NCBI RefSeq assembly: GCF_008151785.1
Contig: NZ_CP036523.1
Location: 2,158,019 to 2,222,018, forward strand
DNA from: Peptacetobacter hiranonis
GTDB taxonomy: Bacteria > Bacillota > Clostridia > Peptostreptococcales > Peptostreptococcaceae
Length of the DNA stretch: 64,000 nt
Reading direction: 5' to 3'
Positions 44,132 to 54,994 of the stretch are shown one piece after another. How positions within the stretch are numbered: the first letter of the stretch is position 1; every line of letters starts with the position of its first letter. The position numbers and the translations under genes are program-made. The notes under the pieces are model-generated. The model ran no database searches, was not told the DNA's origin, and saw only the letters and a list, made by a program, of their open reading frames with translations.

Positions 44132-45817
44132 CTATAAATCGTCTTGATCAAAAGTATCTCTAAGACTTTTGCCAGGAGCGACCATAGGAAATACTTTGTC
44201 ATCTTCCTGTATCATACATTCAATAACAAAAGGACCGTTATATGAATCTGCTTCTAAAAGAGCTTTTTCTAATTCATCCATTTTTGTAACTCTTACTGCT
44301 TTACAACCAAGTCCTTCTGCAACTTTACAAAAATCAACTTGATCGTCAAGGACTGTATCAGAATATCTTCCTTCATAGAAAAATGTCTGCCACTGTCTAA
44401 CCATACCAAGTACTTTATTATTAAGTATAACTTGTATTATTGGAACATTGTATCTTGAAGCTGTTGCAAGTTCATTCATATTCATTCTGAAGCATCCATC
44501 TCCTGCTATATTTATAACTCTTGATTTTGGATTTCCATATTTTACACCTATAGCTGCACCTAATCCATATCCCATAGTTCCAAGACCACCACTACTTACA
44601 AACTGTCTTGGTGAATTATAATGAAAATACTGAGCTGCCCACATCTGGTTTTGTCCAACTTCTGTGCATATTATTGTATTATCATCAAAGCATTCTTTTA
44701 TTTTTTCGATTACATAAGGACCTGTAAGTACATTTTTATTATATTTTATTGGATATTTATCTTTAAGATTTTCTATCTCCTTCATCCATTCTGTATGGTC
44801 TTGTTTTTTCAACATTAGATTAAGATTTTCAAGTACGTATTTTGCATCTCCTGCTATCCCAAGATCTACAAGTACATTTTTATTTATTTCTGCATCATCT
44901 ATATCTATATGTATTATTTTTGCTTTAGATGCAAATCCATCTGAATTTCCAATTACCCTATCGCTAAATCTTGTTCCTATTGCTACAAGAAGATCACATT
45001 CTGCTACTCCAAGATTACTGGCCTTTGTCCCATGCATTCCTAACATTCCAGTATATCTACTACTTTTTCCATCAAAAGCACCTTTTCCCATAAGCGAGTC
45101 TGTAACAGGTGCGTCTATAAGTTCTACAAATTTTTTAAGCTCATCAGATGCGTTAGACGATTTTATACCACCGCCAACAAATACAAATGGCTTTTTACTT
45201 TCTTCTATAAGCTCAACTGCTTTTTCAAAACTTTCATTATAATTTTCTTCTTTATAAAAATTCGATACTTTATTTGAGTCTGTATCTATTTCTTCTCTTT
45301 CATATTCTCCGTATCCTGCTGTTACATCTTTTGTTATATCTATAAGCACAGGACCTGGTCTTCCTTCTCTAGCTATTTTAAAGGCCTTTCTTATTGAAGG
45401 AGCAAGATCTTCTATTTTTTTGACTATGAAGTTATGCTTTGTTATTGGCATTGTAATTCCTGTAATATCTATTTCTTGAAAACTATCTTTTCCAAGAAAT
45501 GAAAGTCCAACATTTGCAGTTATTGCAACAATAGGAACTGAATCCATAAATGCAGTTGCAATCCCTGTCACAAGATTTGTTGCACCAGGACCACTTGTCG
45601 CCATACATACTCCTACTTTTCCAGTAGATTTTGCATATCCATCAGCTGCATGAGATGCCCCTTGTTCATGAGATGTAAGTATTGACTGTATTTTATCCTT
45701 ATATTTATATAAACTATCATATATTTCAAGTATTGCCCCTCCAGGATATCCAAATACTGTGTCAACTCCCTGTTCTAAAAGGCATTCCATTACCATATCT
45801 GCTCCTTTAAGCCTCAT
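44132..45817 (-). CDS. ilvB: Acetolactate synthase large subunit
   Basis: 561-residue TPP enzyme, first step of branched-chain amino-acid synthesis. It has the family order: VFGYPGGAIL near 20, HEQGASHAADGYAKS with the TPP-activating Glu, VGGG in the middle domain, and the C-terminal TPP-binding GDGCFRMNMNELATA with metal-binding GDG and N. A standard-length large subunit. Last gene of ilvN-ilvC-ilvD-ilvB, 18 nt after ilvD; large and small subunits are unusually at opposite ends of the operon. Confidence 0.96.
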   Translation of the reverse strand: MRLKGADMVMECLLEQGVDTVFGYPGGAILEIYDSLYKYKDKIQSILTSHEQGASHAADGYAKSTGKVGVCMATSGPGATNLVTGIATAFMDSVPIVAITANVGLSFLGKDSFQEIDITGITMPITKHNFIVKKIEDLAPSIRKAFKIAREGRPGPVLIDITKDVTAGYGEYEREEIDTDSNKVSNFYKEENYNESFEKAVELIEESKKPFVFVGGGIKSSNASDELKKFVELIDAPVTDSLMGKGAFDGKSSRYTGMLGMHGTKASNLGVAECDLLVAIGTRFSDRVIGNSDGFASKAKIIHIDIDDAEINKNVLVDLGIAGDAKYVLENLNLMLKKQDHTEWMKEIENLKDKYPIKYNKNVLTGPYVIEKIKECFDDNTIICTEVGQNQMWAAQYFHYNSPRQFVSSGGLGTMGYGLGAAIGVKYGNPKSRVINIAGDGCFRMNMNELATASRYNVPIIQVILNNKVLGMVRQWQTFFYEGRYSDTVLDDQVDFCKVAEGLGCKAVRVTKMDELEKALLEADSYNGPFVIECMIQEDDKVFPMVAPGKSLRDTFDQDDL

Positions 45818-45835
45818 ATATTTTCACCATCCTCT

Positions 45836-47500
45836 TTATTTTACTTTAAGGACTGCACCAGTATTTGCCGAAGTAACCATTGAAGCGTATTTTTTTAGAT
45901 AACCGCTCACATTCGGAACTTTTGGTACAAATCCCTTTCTTCTTTCTTCAAGTTCCTCTTCTGAAACAAGAAGCTCTATACTATTATTTTCTATATCTAT
46001 ATCTATCATATCTCCATCTTTTACAAATGCTATCGTTCCTCCAAGTGCAGCCTCTGGTGACACATGTCCTATAGATGCACCTCTTGTAGCTCCAGAAAAT
46101 CTTCCGTCAGTTATAAGAGCTACATCTTTATCAAGTCCCATCCCAGCTATTTCTGATGTTGGAGAAAGCATTTCTCTCATTCCTGGCCCACCTTTTGGAC
46201 CTTCATATCTTATTACTACAACATCACCAGCTTTGATTTTTCCTGTTCTTATTGCTTTTATTGCCTCTTCTTCTCCATCAAATACTCTTGCTGGTCCTTT
46301 ATGTTTCATCATTTCTGGCGCAACTGCTGATTTTTTTACAACACAGCTATCTGGAGCAAGATTTCCTTTTAATACAGCTATTCCTCCTGTTTTGCTGTAT
46401 GGATTTTCAACTGGTCTTATTACACTTGTATCAAGATTTTCGCATTCTTTTATATTTTCTCCAACATTAAATCCTGTAACTGTCATACATTCCTTATCTA
46501 GGATTCCAAGCTTATCTAGCTCATTCATTACTGCGTACACTCCACCTGCTTCATTAAGATCTTCCATAAAAGTATCTCCAGCTGGTGCAAGATGGCAAAG
46601 GTTTGGAGTTTTCCGGCTTATTTCATTCGCTATTTCAAGATTAAGTTCAACTCCCGCTTCGTATGCTATTGCTGGAAGATGAAGCATTGAGTTTGTAGAA
46701 CATCCAAGTGCCATATCTACTGCCATTGCATTTCTAAACGCACTTTCTGTCATTATATCTGAAGGTTTTATATCTTTTTCGACAAGCTCCATTATTTTCA
46801 TACCAGCATGTTTTGCTAGTCTTATTCTTTCACTATACACTGCAGGTATTGTTCCATTTCCTTTAAGTCCCATTCCAAGAGCCTCTGTTAAGCAATTCAT
46901 TGAATTTGCAGTATACATTCCCGAACAAGAACCACATGTAGGACATGCTTTTTCTTCAAATTCTTTCAATTTATCCATGCTCATTTTTCCTGCATTGTAC
47001 TCACCAACAGCTTCAAAAAGAGTTGATAGACAAGTTTTCTTTCCATCAAGTTTTCTTCCTGCAAGCATTGGACCTCCACTTACAAATATTGTTGGTATAT
47101 CTAGTCTTGCCGCTGCCATAAGAAGTCCTGGAACATTTTTGTCACAGTTTGGAATCATTACAAGTCCATCAAACTGATGCGCTCTTGCAAGACACTCAGT
47201 ACTATCACATACTAATTCTCTTGTAACAAGTGAATATCTCATTCCTGTGTGATTCATAGCTATTCCGTCACATACTGCTATTGCCGGAACTTCAACCGGT
47301 GTTCCACCTGCCATATATACACCTTTTTTAACTGCTTCAGCTATTTTATCAAGGTTCATATGTCCAGGAACTATTTCATTATATGAATTAACTACCCCTA
47401 TTATCGGTCTATTAAGTTCTTCCTCTGTCATGCCAAGTGCGTTGAAAAGAGATCTATGAGGAGCTCTTTCCACTCCCTTTTTTACATTATTACTTTTCAT
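45836..47500 (-). CDS. ilvD: Dihydroxy-acid dehydratase
   Basis: 554 residues. Dehydrates dihydroxyisovalerate to ketoisovalerate. Fe-S ligand cysteines appear in PNCDKNVPG and [33 protein letters not shown] and the C-terminal [10 protein letters not shown] are the other family marks. Normal length. Follows ilvC by 76 nt, with a stem-loop in the gap. Confidence 0.97.
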   Translation of the reverse strand: MKSNNVKKGVERAPHRSLFNALGMTEEELNRPIIGVVNSYNEIVPGHMNLDKIAEAVKKGVYMAGGTPVEVPAIAVCDGIAMNHTGMRYSLVTRELVCDSTECLARAHQFDGLVMIPNCDKNVPGLLMAAARLDIPTIFVSGGPMLAGRKLDGKKTCLSTLFEAVGEYNAGKMSMDKLKEFEEKACPTCGSCSGMYTANSMNCLTEALGMGLKGNGTIPAVYSERIRLAKHAGMKIMELVEKDIKPSDIMTESAFRNAMAVDMALGCSTNSMLHLPAIAYEAGVELNLEIANEISRKTPNLCHLAPAGDTFMEDLNEAGGVYAVMNELDKLGILDKECMTVTGFNVGENIKECENLDTSVIRPVENPYSKTGGIAVLKGNLAPDSCVVKKSAVAPEMMKHKGPARVFDGEEEAIKAIRTGKIKAGDVVVIRYEGPKGGPGMREMLSPTSEIAGMGLDKDVALITDGRFSGATRGASIGHVSPEAALGGTIAFVKDGDMIDIDIENNSIELLVSEEELEERRKGFVPKVPNVSGYLKKYASMVTSANTGAVLKVK

Positions 47501-47531
47501 ATTTTCCTCCTGTATTCATAAGTTGGAACAT

Positions 47532-47561
47532 TTCCAGCAGAGATAATTTTTTCTGCTGGAA
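47532..47561 (-). repeat. Intercistronic stem-loop between ilvC and ilvD
   Basis: Perfect 10-bp arms TTCCAGCAGA/TCTGCTGGAA with a 10-nt AT-rich loop and no T-run after it. It may stabilise or mark processing of the upstream ilvC mRNA. Confidence 0.65.
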
Positions 47562-47576
47562 GTGTCTATAACTTGA

Positions 47577-48617
<1,041 letters not shown>

Positions 48618-48626
48618 TTATTATTT

Positions 48627-49118
48627 TTAATTTTGATATTCGCATCCTCTTTTGATTGCTGATAGTCCAGTTCTTACTATTTCCATGATTTCAAATTCTT
48701 TTAAAAGTTCTATAAATCCATCTATCTTAACACTATCTCCTGTAGCTTCTAAAACCATCGAATCTTTTGCTACATCTACTACTTTTGCTCTAAATATATC
48801 TGATATAGATGATACATCTTGTCTTTTACTATGATCTGCCTTTATTTTTATCATTACGAGCTCCCTTAAAACAGATTTTTCAGGTTCTAGAATATCTACT
48901 TCTAAAATATCCTCAAGTTTTTTAACTTGTTTCCCTATCTGTTCAAGAATTTGTGGCTCTCCTTGAGCAACTACAGTCAATCTTGATAATCCTTTCTGCT
49001 CAGCTACTCCAGAGGATATACTAAGAATGCTGTATCCTCTTCTTGCAAACAGTCCACTAATTCTTGTAAGAACTCCTGCTCCATCTCTTGCCAGTATAGA
49101 TAAAACGAGTTTTCTCAT
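48627..49118 (-). CDS. ilvN: Acetolactate synthase small (regulatory) subunit
   Basis: 163 residues: an N-terminal ACT domain (LSILARDGAGVLTRISGLFARRGYSILSIS), then an ALS_ss C-terminal domain (LVMIKIKADHSKRQD). It senses valine and regulates IlvB. First structural gene of the operon, downstream of the leucine-codon leader peptide and attenuator. Confidence 0.95.
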   Translation of the reverse strand: MRKLVLSILARDGAGVLTRISGLFARRGYSILSISSGVAEQKGLSRLTVVAQGEPQILEQIGKQVKKLEDILEVDILEPEKSVLRELVMIKIKADHSKRQDVSSISDIFRAKVVDVAKDSMVLEATGDSVKIDGFIELLKEFEIMEIVRTGLSAIKRGCEYQN

Positions 49119-49154
49119 ATCCCATCCTTCTTTCTTTTATTTTTTATTGAATTT

Positions 49155-49188
49155 ATATACTGTATACACCTCAAGGTATACAGTATAT
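49155..49188 (-). promoter_or_regulatory. 13-8-13 perfect palindrome upstream of ilvN
   Basis: ATATACTGTATAC - ACCTCAAG - GTATACAGTATAT between the attenuator terminator and ilvN. It has no T-run, so it is not a terminator. It may be an operator, a second RNA switch or a stabiliser of the read-through transcript. Confidence 0.65.
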
Positions 49189-49201
49189 TCTATTTTATTG
49201 T

Positions 49202-49267
49202 AAAAAAATAAAGTTGCCTCCACTCATCAGCATCTCAAAACAATGCTAATTCAGTAGAAGCAACTTT
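49202..49267 (-). terminator. Attenuator terminator of the ilv operon
   Basis: On the minus strand, AAAGTTGC...GCAACTTT forms the base of an almost continuous stem of about 26 bp with a TGTTTTG loop, followed by T-run. The 5' arm contains the four leucine codons and the stop of the leader peptide, so ribosome position decides whether it forms. Confidence 0.85.
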
Positions 49268-49302
49268 TTATCGTCTATCATTTTATGATTAAAAGTTCTC
49301 AT
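49246..49302 (-). CDS. ilv operon leader peptide with four leucine codons
   Basis: MRTFNHKMIDDKKLLLLN, 18 residues, ATG at 49302 with AAGGAG seven bases upstream. The codons TTG CTT CTA CTG are consecutive leucines, all different, just before AAT TAG. The position inside the 5' arm of the terminator makes this a classical attenuation leader: ribosomes stalled for leucyl-tRNA block the terminator and allow ilvNCDB transcription. Confidence 0.85.
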   Translation of the reverse strand: MRTFNHKMIDDKKLLLLN

Positions 49303-49410
49303 AATGACTCCTTCTATTTTTGTAAAATTTATGTACATAAATCTAATTTTATCTACATAAACATCAAGTTTATTCATTTCTATATTTTATGGCAGATTTT
49401 TGTAATACTT

Positions 49411-49833
49411 TTATCCGCACTCAATACACCTATGAACTCCTTGCATACATCTATTGCATAATCGACCTCTATGCTCGTGAAAATCTCTCAAACCATTAAA
49501 TATTGATTTAGTCGCAATCTCATTTGCTAAATTTTGCACAATCTCGGTCTTATCTACTGTTATTTTTTGAATTTCATATTTACTTTTATTGAAAACTATC
49601 TCTTTATTACGTATGGCTATTGAATTACATATGTAAATTATAGCTTTGTTTAAATCTTTAATTTCATCAAAAATTCTTATTATTATACCGTTTATTCCCT
49701 GTATTATAATATTAATTATTGAATCAACTGGTATGAGATTGTCCTCAATAATTAGTCCTGAAATTTCATAATCCGCACAAGTACGGTTTTCTATTTTTAT
49801 TATGTCTATTATTTTGTACTTGCGCTGTTTCAT
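49411..49833 (-). CDS. Unknown protein with C-terminal cysteine cluster
   Basis: 140 residues, not recognised. The N-terminal half alternates short beta-like hydrophobic stretches very rich in isoleucine (VDSIINIIIQGINGIIIRIF). Residues about 60-100 look like a beta-helix-beta segment. The last 20 residues hold H-x-x-R-x-R-L-C-N-R-C and H-R-C-I-E-C-G: two CxxC pairs and histidines that could bind zinc. The ATG has AGGAGG upstream. Situated between the ilv attenuator leader and the YcxB-like pair; no functional link is evident. Confidence 0.5.
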   Translation of the reverse strand: MKQRKYKIIDIIKIENRTCADYEISGLIIEDNLIPVDSIINIIIQGINGIIIRIFDEIKDLNKAIIYICNSIAIRNKEIVFNKSKYEIQKITVDKTEIVQNLANEIATKSIFNGLRDFHEHRGRLCNRCMQGVHRCIECG

Positions 49834-50003
49834 TTTACCTTCCTCCTTTTATAATTTATATACAACATTTAATTTAAATGGCGCCTTTTTTTCTTGCTTT
49901 ATATAATATCTTTTTCTGAAAATTTAGTCAACACTTTTTTCTGTAAAATTTTAATTTTCTGATAAAAAAATATTTTTCTATTAATGAAAAAATTATTAAA
50001 ATA

Positions 50004-50034
50004 TAAAAAAATAGAGGCTTATTGCCCCTATTTC
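50004..50034 (-). terminator. Terminator overlapping the stop of the gene at 50028
   Basis: AATAGGGGC-AATAA-GCCTCTATT followed by T-run on the minus strand; the first stem bases lie in or beside the stop codon. Confidence 0.75.
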
Positions 50035-50546
50035 ATACCTCTTGCTGTATATATTAAATCTTCTACAGTTTCAAAATCTCCATATGTGAAACCGTCTTTT
50101 TTGAACGTAACTGCATAGTCTTTATTGAATACTAAAACAACTACATTCTTTCCTCTACCCATTTTTTGTATCTTTCTGTATTTTAATTCTGACTTTAATC
50201 CATTCTGATTGTTTAATACTAAATGGTCCTTGTAAAAGTCTATTTTTAATTTTATTTTGTCAGTACCATTTTCTTCTACAACTTTTTTAAAACTTTTTGA
50301 TCCAAGTACGTTATAAGATATGAATAATTCCCATACAAGCATAACAAGTCCGAATATTGCAAATGCTAGTCCATATGCAATAGCTCCTGTAAATGCACCA
50401 TATCCACCTACTACTACAAGCACTAAACTAAGCGCTATACTTACAGTTTTTATCTTTCTATTTGTAGAAAGTTTTACTGATTCTACATAATCTTCTTTTG
50501 TTATATAGCTAGTATTTCTAGCTTTTATTATTTCTGATTTTGCCAA
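50028..50546 (-). CDS. YcxB-like membrane protein, copy B
   Basis: 172 residues: a cytosolic N-terminus (SYITKEDYVESVKLS), two membrane segments (about 33-52 and 57-76), then a soluble beta-rich domain (IKLKIDFYKDHLVLNNQNG, KYRKIQKMGRGKNVVVLVF) resembling the C-terminal PH-like domain of YcxB-like proteins. Its neighbour at 50567-51076 has the same layout, so the two are paralogues, 20 nt apart and probably co-transcribed. No known activity. Confidence 0.6.
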   Translation of the reverse strand: MAKSEIIKARNTSYITKEDYVESVKLSTNRKIKTVSIALSLVLVVVGGYGAFTGAIAYGLAFAIFGLVMLVWELFISYNVLGSKSFKKVVEENGTDKIKLKIDFYKDHLVLNNQNGLKSELKYRKIQKMGRGKNVVVLVFNKDYAVTFKKDGFTYGDFETVEDLIYTARGMK

Positions 50547-50566
50547 TTTTCAATCCTCCGTTATAA

Positions 50567-51076
50567 CTATTTAACCTCATTATTATTAATTATAGGGATT
50601 AGTAAATCTTTTAAATCTTGAACTGTTCCCTCTTTAAATCCGTCTTTTTTGATTATCATAACTACATCATTTCCTAGGATTATTACTAATTTATCCTTAG
50701 TTTCTCTCATCATATGCATATCAGCATATTTTAATTTTATCATCTTTGATCCACTTGTTATCATTTCTGCATGGTTATTAAAAAAGTTTACATTCTGAAC
50801 CATTTCTTTACCGCCTTGAGCCTGTAATTTAGCTCTATACTGGCGTTTACCCATTTTAACTGGTAAATAATAGAATCTCCAAATAAGTATACCTATTGCA
50901 AGAAGTATAGAAGCTACTGCTGCAAAAGTTTTACCTTTATTTATTCCATAAAATCCCATAGCTATACCAAAAACACCAAAGAATAAACTCATTATAGAAT
51001 AGTATTTTGGAATTCCAAATTTCATAACCTCTATCATATCTTTTTCGCTTATTTCATTTCTAGTCCTGATTGTCAT
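50567..51076 (-). CDS. YcxB-like membrane protein, copy A
   Basis: 169 residues. Same plan as the gene after it: a short N-terminal segment (EISEKDMIEVMKFGI), two membrane helices (about 30-50 and 53-72), and a C-terminal domain (NVNFFNNHAEMITSGSKMIKLKYADMHMMRETKDKLVIILG). The ends of both proteins share the pattern KKDGF..G....DL. Role unknown. Confidence 0.6.
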   Translation of the reverse strand: MTIRTRNEISEKDMIEVMKFGIPKYYSIMSLFFGVFGIAMGFYGINKGKTFAAVASILLAIGILIWRFYYLPVKMGKRQYRAKLQAQGGKEMVQNVNFFNNHAEMITSGSKMIKLKYADMHMMRETKDKLVIILGNDVVMIIKKDGFKEGTVQDLKDLLIPIINNNEVK

Positions 51077-51116
51077 ATTTTCACCTCTTTTTGCGTAGTA
51101 TAGTATATTATAACAT

Positions 51117-51149
51117 AAAAAATCCCCGAATTTTAAAAAATCCGGGGAA
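51117..51149 (-). terminator. Terminator of fhs
   Basis: ATTCCCCGGATTTTTTAAAATTCGGGGATTTTTT on the minus strand, about 30 nt after the fhs stop. Confidence 0.85.
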
Positions 51150-51181
51150 TCTATTAAACAATCTACAAATCAAATTTTAAA

Positions 51182-52858
51182 TTAGAATAGTCCTGATATT
51201 ACTCCGTTTTCATCAACGTCTATTCTTTCTGCTGCTGGAACTTTTGGAAGTCCTGGCATTTTCATGATAGCACCAGTAAGTGCTACTATAAATCCTGCAC
51301 CAGCTGATACAGTTAAGTCTCTAACTGTTATTCTGAAGCCTTCTGGTCTACCAAGTTTAGTCTGGTCATCAGTTAATGAGTACTGAGTTTTTGCCATACA
51401 TATTGGTAATTTATTAAATCCTAATCTTTCAAATTTAGCTATTTCTTTTTCAGCTTCTTTAGTGAAATCTACACCATCAGCTCCGTATATTTTAGTTGCT
51501 ATTGCATTTATTTTTTCTTTTATTGATAGATCTTCTTCGTAGCAGAACTGGAAGTTGTTTTCTTCTTCGTCTATTAATCTTAAAACTTCTTTAGCTACTT
51601 CGATTCCACCTTCTCCACCTTTTGCCCAAACTTCAGATAATGCAACATTTACACCTAATTCTTTACATTTATCTTCTACTAATTTAAGCTCAGCTTCTGT
51701 ATCCATTGGGAATCTATTTATAGCAACAACTGCTGGTAATCCAAATACTTTAGTTATATTTTCTACATGTTTTAATAAGTTTGGAAGACCTTTTTCAAGT
51801 GCTTCTAAGTTTTCTTCATTTAACTGATCTTTAGCTACACCACCGTTGTATTTTAATGCTCTTATTGTAGCAACTATTATAACTGCATCTGGTTTTAAAT
51901 CAGCCATTCTACATTTTATATCTATGAATTTTTCAGCACCTAGGTCAGCACCGAATCCTGCTTCAGTTAATACATAATCTGAGAAATGCATAGCCATTTT
52001 TGTAGCTATAACAGAGTTACATCCATGAGCTATATTAGCGAATGGTCCACCATGTACAAATGCTGGTGTTCCTTCTAATGTCTGAACTAAGTTTGGTTTT
52101 AATGCGTCTTTTAATAATGCAGCCATAGCTCCATTAGCTTTTAATTCTCTAGCTGTTACAGGTTCTCCATCGTAGTTATAAGCAACTATTATGTCACCTA
52201 ATCTTTCTTTTAAGTCAGCTATATCATTTGCTAAACAGAAAGCAGCCATTACTTCTGAAGCAACTGTTATATCGAATCCATCTTCTCTTGTTACACCGTC
52301 TACTCTTCTTCCTAATCCGTCTACAACATTTCTAAGCTGTCTGTCGTTCATGTCTACACATCTTCTCCAAGTTATGCTTCTTGTATCTATGTTAAGAGCA
52401 TTTCCCTGATGTATGTGGTTGTCAAGCATTGCAGCTAATAAGTTGTTTGCAGCTCCTATTGCGTGGAAGTCACCTGTGAAATGAAGGTTTATATCTTCCA
52501 TTGGCACTACCTGTGCATATCCTCCACCTGCAGCTCCACCTTTTATACCGAAAACTGGTCCTAATGATGGTTCTCTAAGAGCAACTAATGCATTTTTCCC
52601 TAATCTTGAGAATGCATCTGCAACACCTATTGTTGTAGTTGTTTTACCTTCTCCTGCTGGAGTAGGGTTTATTGCTGTTGCAAGTATTAATTTAGCTTTT
52701 TTCCCTGTATCTTTTTTTAATAAGTTGTAGTCAACTTTTGCTTTATATTTTCCGTAAAGTTCTATATCGTCTTCTGAAAGACCAACTTTTTTAGCAACCT
52801 CTCTTATGTCTAAAGGTTTAGCCTCCTGTGCTATTTCGATATCAGATTTGAATCCCAT
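51182..52858 (-). CDS. fhs: Formate--tetrahydrofolate ligase
   Basis: 558 residues from the ATG at 52858, preceded by GGAGGG; a TTG five codons upstream lies inside that site. ATP-dependent formylation of THF, first step of the methyl branch. The P-loop is [16 protein letters not shown]; other marks are [23 protein letters not shown] and [11 protein letters not shown]-type (here [17 protein letters not shown]). Together with fchA, folD and metVF in the same window it completes formate to methyl-THF. Codon bias and a strong ribosome site suggest high expression. Confidence 0.98.
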   Translation of the reverse strand: MGFKSDIEIAQEAKPLDIREVAKKVGLSEDDIELYGKYKAKVDYNLLKKDTGKKAKLILATAINPTPAGEGKTTTTIGVADAFSRLGKNALVALREPSLGPVFGIKGGAAGGGYAQVVPMEDINLHFTGDFHAIGAANNLLAAMLDNHIHQGNALNIDTRSITWRRCVDMNDRQLRNVVDGLGRRVDGVTREDGFDITVASEVMAAFCLANDIADLKERLGDIIVAYNYDGEPVTARELKANGAMAALLKDALKPNLVQTLEGTPAFVHGGPFANIAHGCNSVIATKMAMHFSDYVLTEAGFGADLGAEKFIDIKCRMADLKPDAVIIVATIRALKYNGGVAKDQLNEENLEALEKGLPNLLKHVENITKVFGLPAVVAINRFPMDTEAELKLVEDKCKELGVNVALSEVWAKGGEGGIEVAKEVLRLIDEEENNFQFCYEEDLSIKEKINAIATKIYGADGVDFTKEAEKEIAKFERLGFNKLPICMAKTQYSLTDDQTKLGRPEGFRITVRDLTVSAGAGFIVALTGAIMKMPGLPKVPAAERIDVDENGVISGLF

Positions 52859-53017
52859 GTTAATTCCCTCCAACTAATAATTTTGATTTTATAGATAAAA
52901 ATATTTTTTTACGTTCCTATATTTAGATTATATTCAAAAACACGAATAATTTCAAGTATTTTTTCAAAATCATTCTTGTTATTATATTTTTCATATTGTT
53001 TAATAGTCGTTGTAGTT

Positions 53018-53923
53018 CTATTTTGTAGCTATAGCTCCATATGCTATAGAATATAATTTAGACTCATGTGTATCAGCCCTTGAAACTAGTACAACTGGAG
53101 CCTTTGCACCCATAATTATACCAGCAGACTTAGCATTTGCCATATATGTAAGCGCTTTACCTATCCCATTACCTGTTTCTATAGTTGGAACAAGTAAAAT
53201 ATCAGCATCTCCACCTACTTCACTCTCATATCCTTTTATTTTACATGCTTCTTCAGAAACAGCTAAATCAAATGCTATTGGTCCTTCAACAACAACCCCT
53301 TTTCCGAACATTCCATCCTTACACATAGATTTCAGTTCGTCTGCATCTAATGTAGCTTGCATCTTAGGATTTACTTTTTCCTTAGCTGCTAAACAAGCAA
53401 CTTTTACAGTGTTTATTCCTAGAGATTTTGCAGCTTTTATAGCATTATCTGCTATTTTCTTTTTCTGAGATACATCTGGATCTATATTCATTCCACCATC
53501 AGTAAGAATTAAAAGTTTGTGGTATGATGGTACCTCATAAATCATAACATGACTTAGTAAACTATCAGTTCTAAGTCCATATTCTTTATTCAACACTTCT
53601 TTTAATATAATAGAAGTATCTAGTAAGCCTTTCATAACATAATCAGCTTTACCAGATGATACTAATTTTACAGCCTTTTCAGCGCACAGTTTTAAATCAC
53701 TCTCATCGATAACTTCTACATTATCTAAATTAAAATTGATTTCACTAGCTATTTTTCTAATCTTATCTTCTTCCCCAATAAGAATAGCTTTTATAATATC
53801 CATTTCACAAGCGTCTTTAACAGCTAGTAATACTTCTTCGTCATGTGCAGCTGCAACAGAAAGAACAGCTTTTTTATCACACGATTTTAGCTCATTAAAA
53901 ATATCGTCTAATTTTTTTATCAT
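53018..53923 (-). CDS. ptb: Phosphate butyryltransferase (phosphate acetyl/butyryl transferase family)
   Basis: 301 residues, single-domain phosphotransacylase of the Ptb type: AAAHDEEVLLAVKDA, ADYVMKGLLDTSIILKEVLN, ILTDGGMNIDPDVSQKK and PTIETGNGIGKALTYMA. It interconverts butyryl-CoA (or other short branched acyl-CoA) and acyl phosphate. No butyrate kinase gene is adjacent. The exact acyl chain is uncertain; Ptb rather than Pta is based on length and the overall motif set. Confidence 0.88.
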   Translation of the reverse strand: MIKKLDDIFNELKSCDKKAVLSVAAAHDEEVLLAVKDACEMDIIKAILIGEEDKIRKIASEINFNLDNVEVIDESDLKLCAEKAVKLVSSGKADYVMKGLLDTSIILKEVLNKEYGLRTDSLLSHVMIYEVPSYHKLLILTDGGMNIDPDVSQKKKIADNAIKAAKSLGINTVKVACLAAKEKVNPKMQATLDADELKSMCKDGMFGKGVVVEGPIAFDLAVSEEACKIKGYESEVGGDADILLVPTIETGNGIGKALTYMANAKSAGIIMGAKAPVVLVSRADTHESKLYSIAYGAIATK

Positions 53924-53970
53924 CGCTCCACCTCCAGATGTATTTTTATAATAAATATTTTAAAAATATT

Positions 53971-54645
53971 TTATCCTATATTCTCTCTTTTTTCCTTAGA
54001 AATTAAAAATTCTATATACTGATGTTTTACTTCTTTTGCATCAAAGTTTACTATTTTAAAAACAATCCGCATAACAACACCCATTCCAAATGCGCTTAAA
54101 AGAGTCCCTACTCCAACAGGTCCTCCAAGGAAGTACCCTATAATTAATACTATTACTTCTATACAACTTCTTATAAGTCCAATAGGTTTTCCTGTTCTTC
54201 TATGGAATAAAAGCATCATACCATCTCTCGGACCTGAGCCCATTCCAGCTCCTATATACCACCACATACATATAGAAAGTAGTGTAAGACCTATTATTAC
54301 CATTGAAACACTCATTAAAAATCCACTAGTATGAGGAACAAAATCTAAGTACATTATTAAATCTATGAACAATCCAAAAAATATCATATTTAAAACAGTT
54401 CCCCATCCAATATACTCTCCAGATATCTGGTCCAAAATTATAACCAACAGAGAAACCATAATAGACGCCTGACCTATAGTAATTCCTAACATTTGAGAAA
54501 TACCTATATGCAACACATCCCATGGTGCAACACCAATATTTGCATTTATCATAAATACCGTACCTGTAGCACCTATAAAAAATCCTGCAAATAACCTAAT
54601 GAGCCTAAACAAACTCACTCTCTCACTATTCTTAGCCTTTTCCAA
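53971..54645 (-). CDS. YczE/YitT-like membrane protein
   Basis: 224 residues with about five membrane helices. Typical for the YczE/YyaS/YitT-like family: RLFAGFFIGATGTVFMINANIGVAPWDVLHIGISQ, GTVLNMIFFGLFIDL, GAGMGSGPRDGMMLLFHRRTGKPIG and GGPVGVGTLLSAFGMG. No function is established. It has a start 330 bp from the TPR gene; the structured element lies in that gap. Confidence 0.78.
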   Translation of the reverse strand: MEKAKNSERVSLFRLIRLFAGFFIGATGTVFMINANIGVAPWDVLHIGISQMLGITIGQASIMVSLLVIILDQISGEYIGWGTVLNMIFFGLFIDLIMYLDFVPHTSGFLMSVSMVIIGLTLLSICMWWYIGAGMGSGPRDGMMLLFHRRTGKPIGLIRSCIEVIVLIIGYFLGGPVGVGTLLSAFGMGVVMRIVFKIVNFDAKEVKHQYIEFLISKEKRENIG

Positions 54646-54860
54646 AATCTCTACCCTCTCCCTAAAAAAATTCTACTAATATAAGTTTATAACTTTTTCG
54701 TAAATAAGTAAATTACAAGAAAAAATATACGATGATTTATTTATAAAACTCAAAAATGATTAAACATTTTCAGGATTTATAAATATTTCCTACTCTCATT
54801 ATACAAAATGCTTGTTTAAGAGAATTAACAATAAATATAGATAAGTTTAATACTGTAAAC

Positions 54861-54977
54861 AAAAAAATAATAACTATTTATCGCACGACAATCTGCAGAT
54901 GGATGACAATTCCTTGATTTTTCAAGGATTTCAGTCATCCATCGAAGCCTGGAGGCGAAAATAGTTATTATTTTTTG
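54861..54977 (-). repeat. Structured element with conserved internal loop, copy 1
   Basis: Outer stem 54861-54879/54958-54976 is an 18-bp terminator-like helix with T-runs on both strands. Inside, plus-strand CGACAATCTGCAG and CGAAGCCTGG flank a second stem ATGGATGAC/GTCATCCAT capped by CCTTGA/TCAAGG. The two flanking sequences recur almost unchanged in the element at 61869-61991, although the stems differ. It starts 18 nt behind the TPR gene stop. The family is not recognised. The rest of 54646-54860 is AT-rich with nothing seen. Confidence 0.65.
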
Positions 54978-54994
54978 TTTTTAATATTAATTTT

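Noticed and set aside
53018-53923. Phosphate acetyltransferase (pta)
   Set aside because: The short single-domain sequence with motifs such as LTDGGMNIDPD looks closer to Ptb; acetyl specificity cannot be fully excluded.
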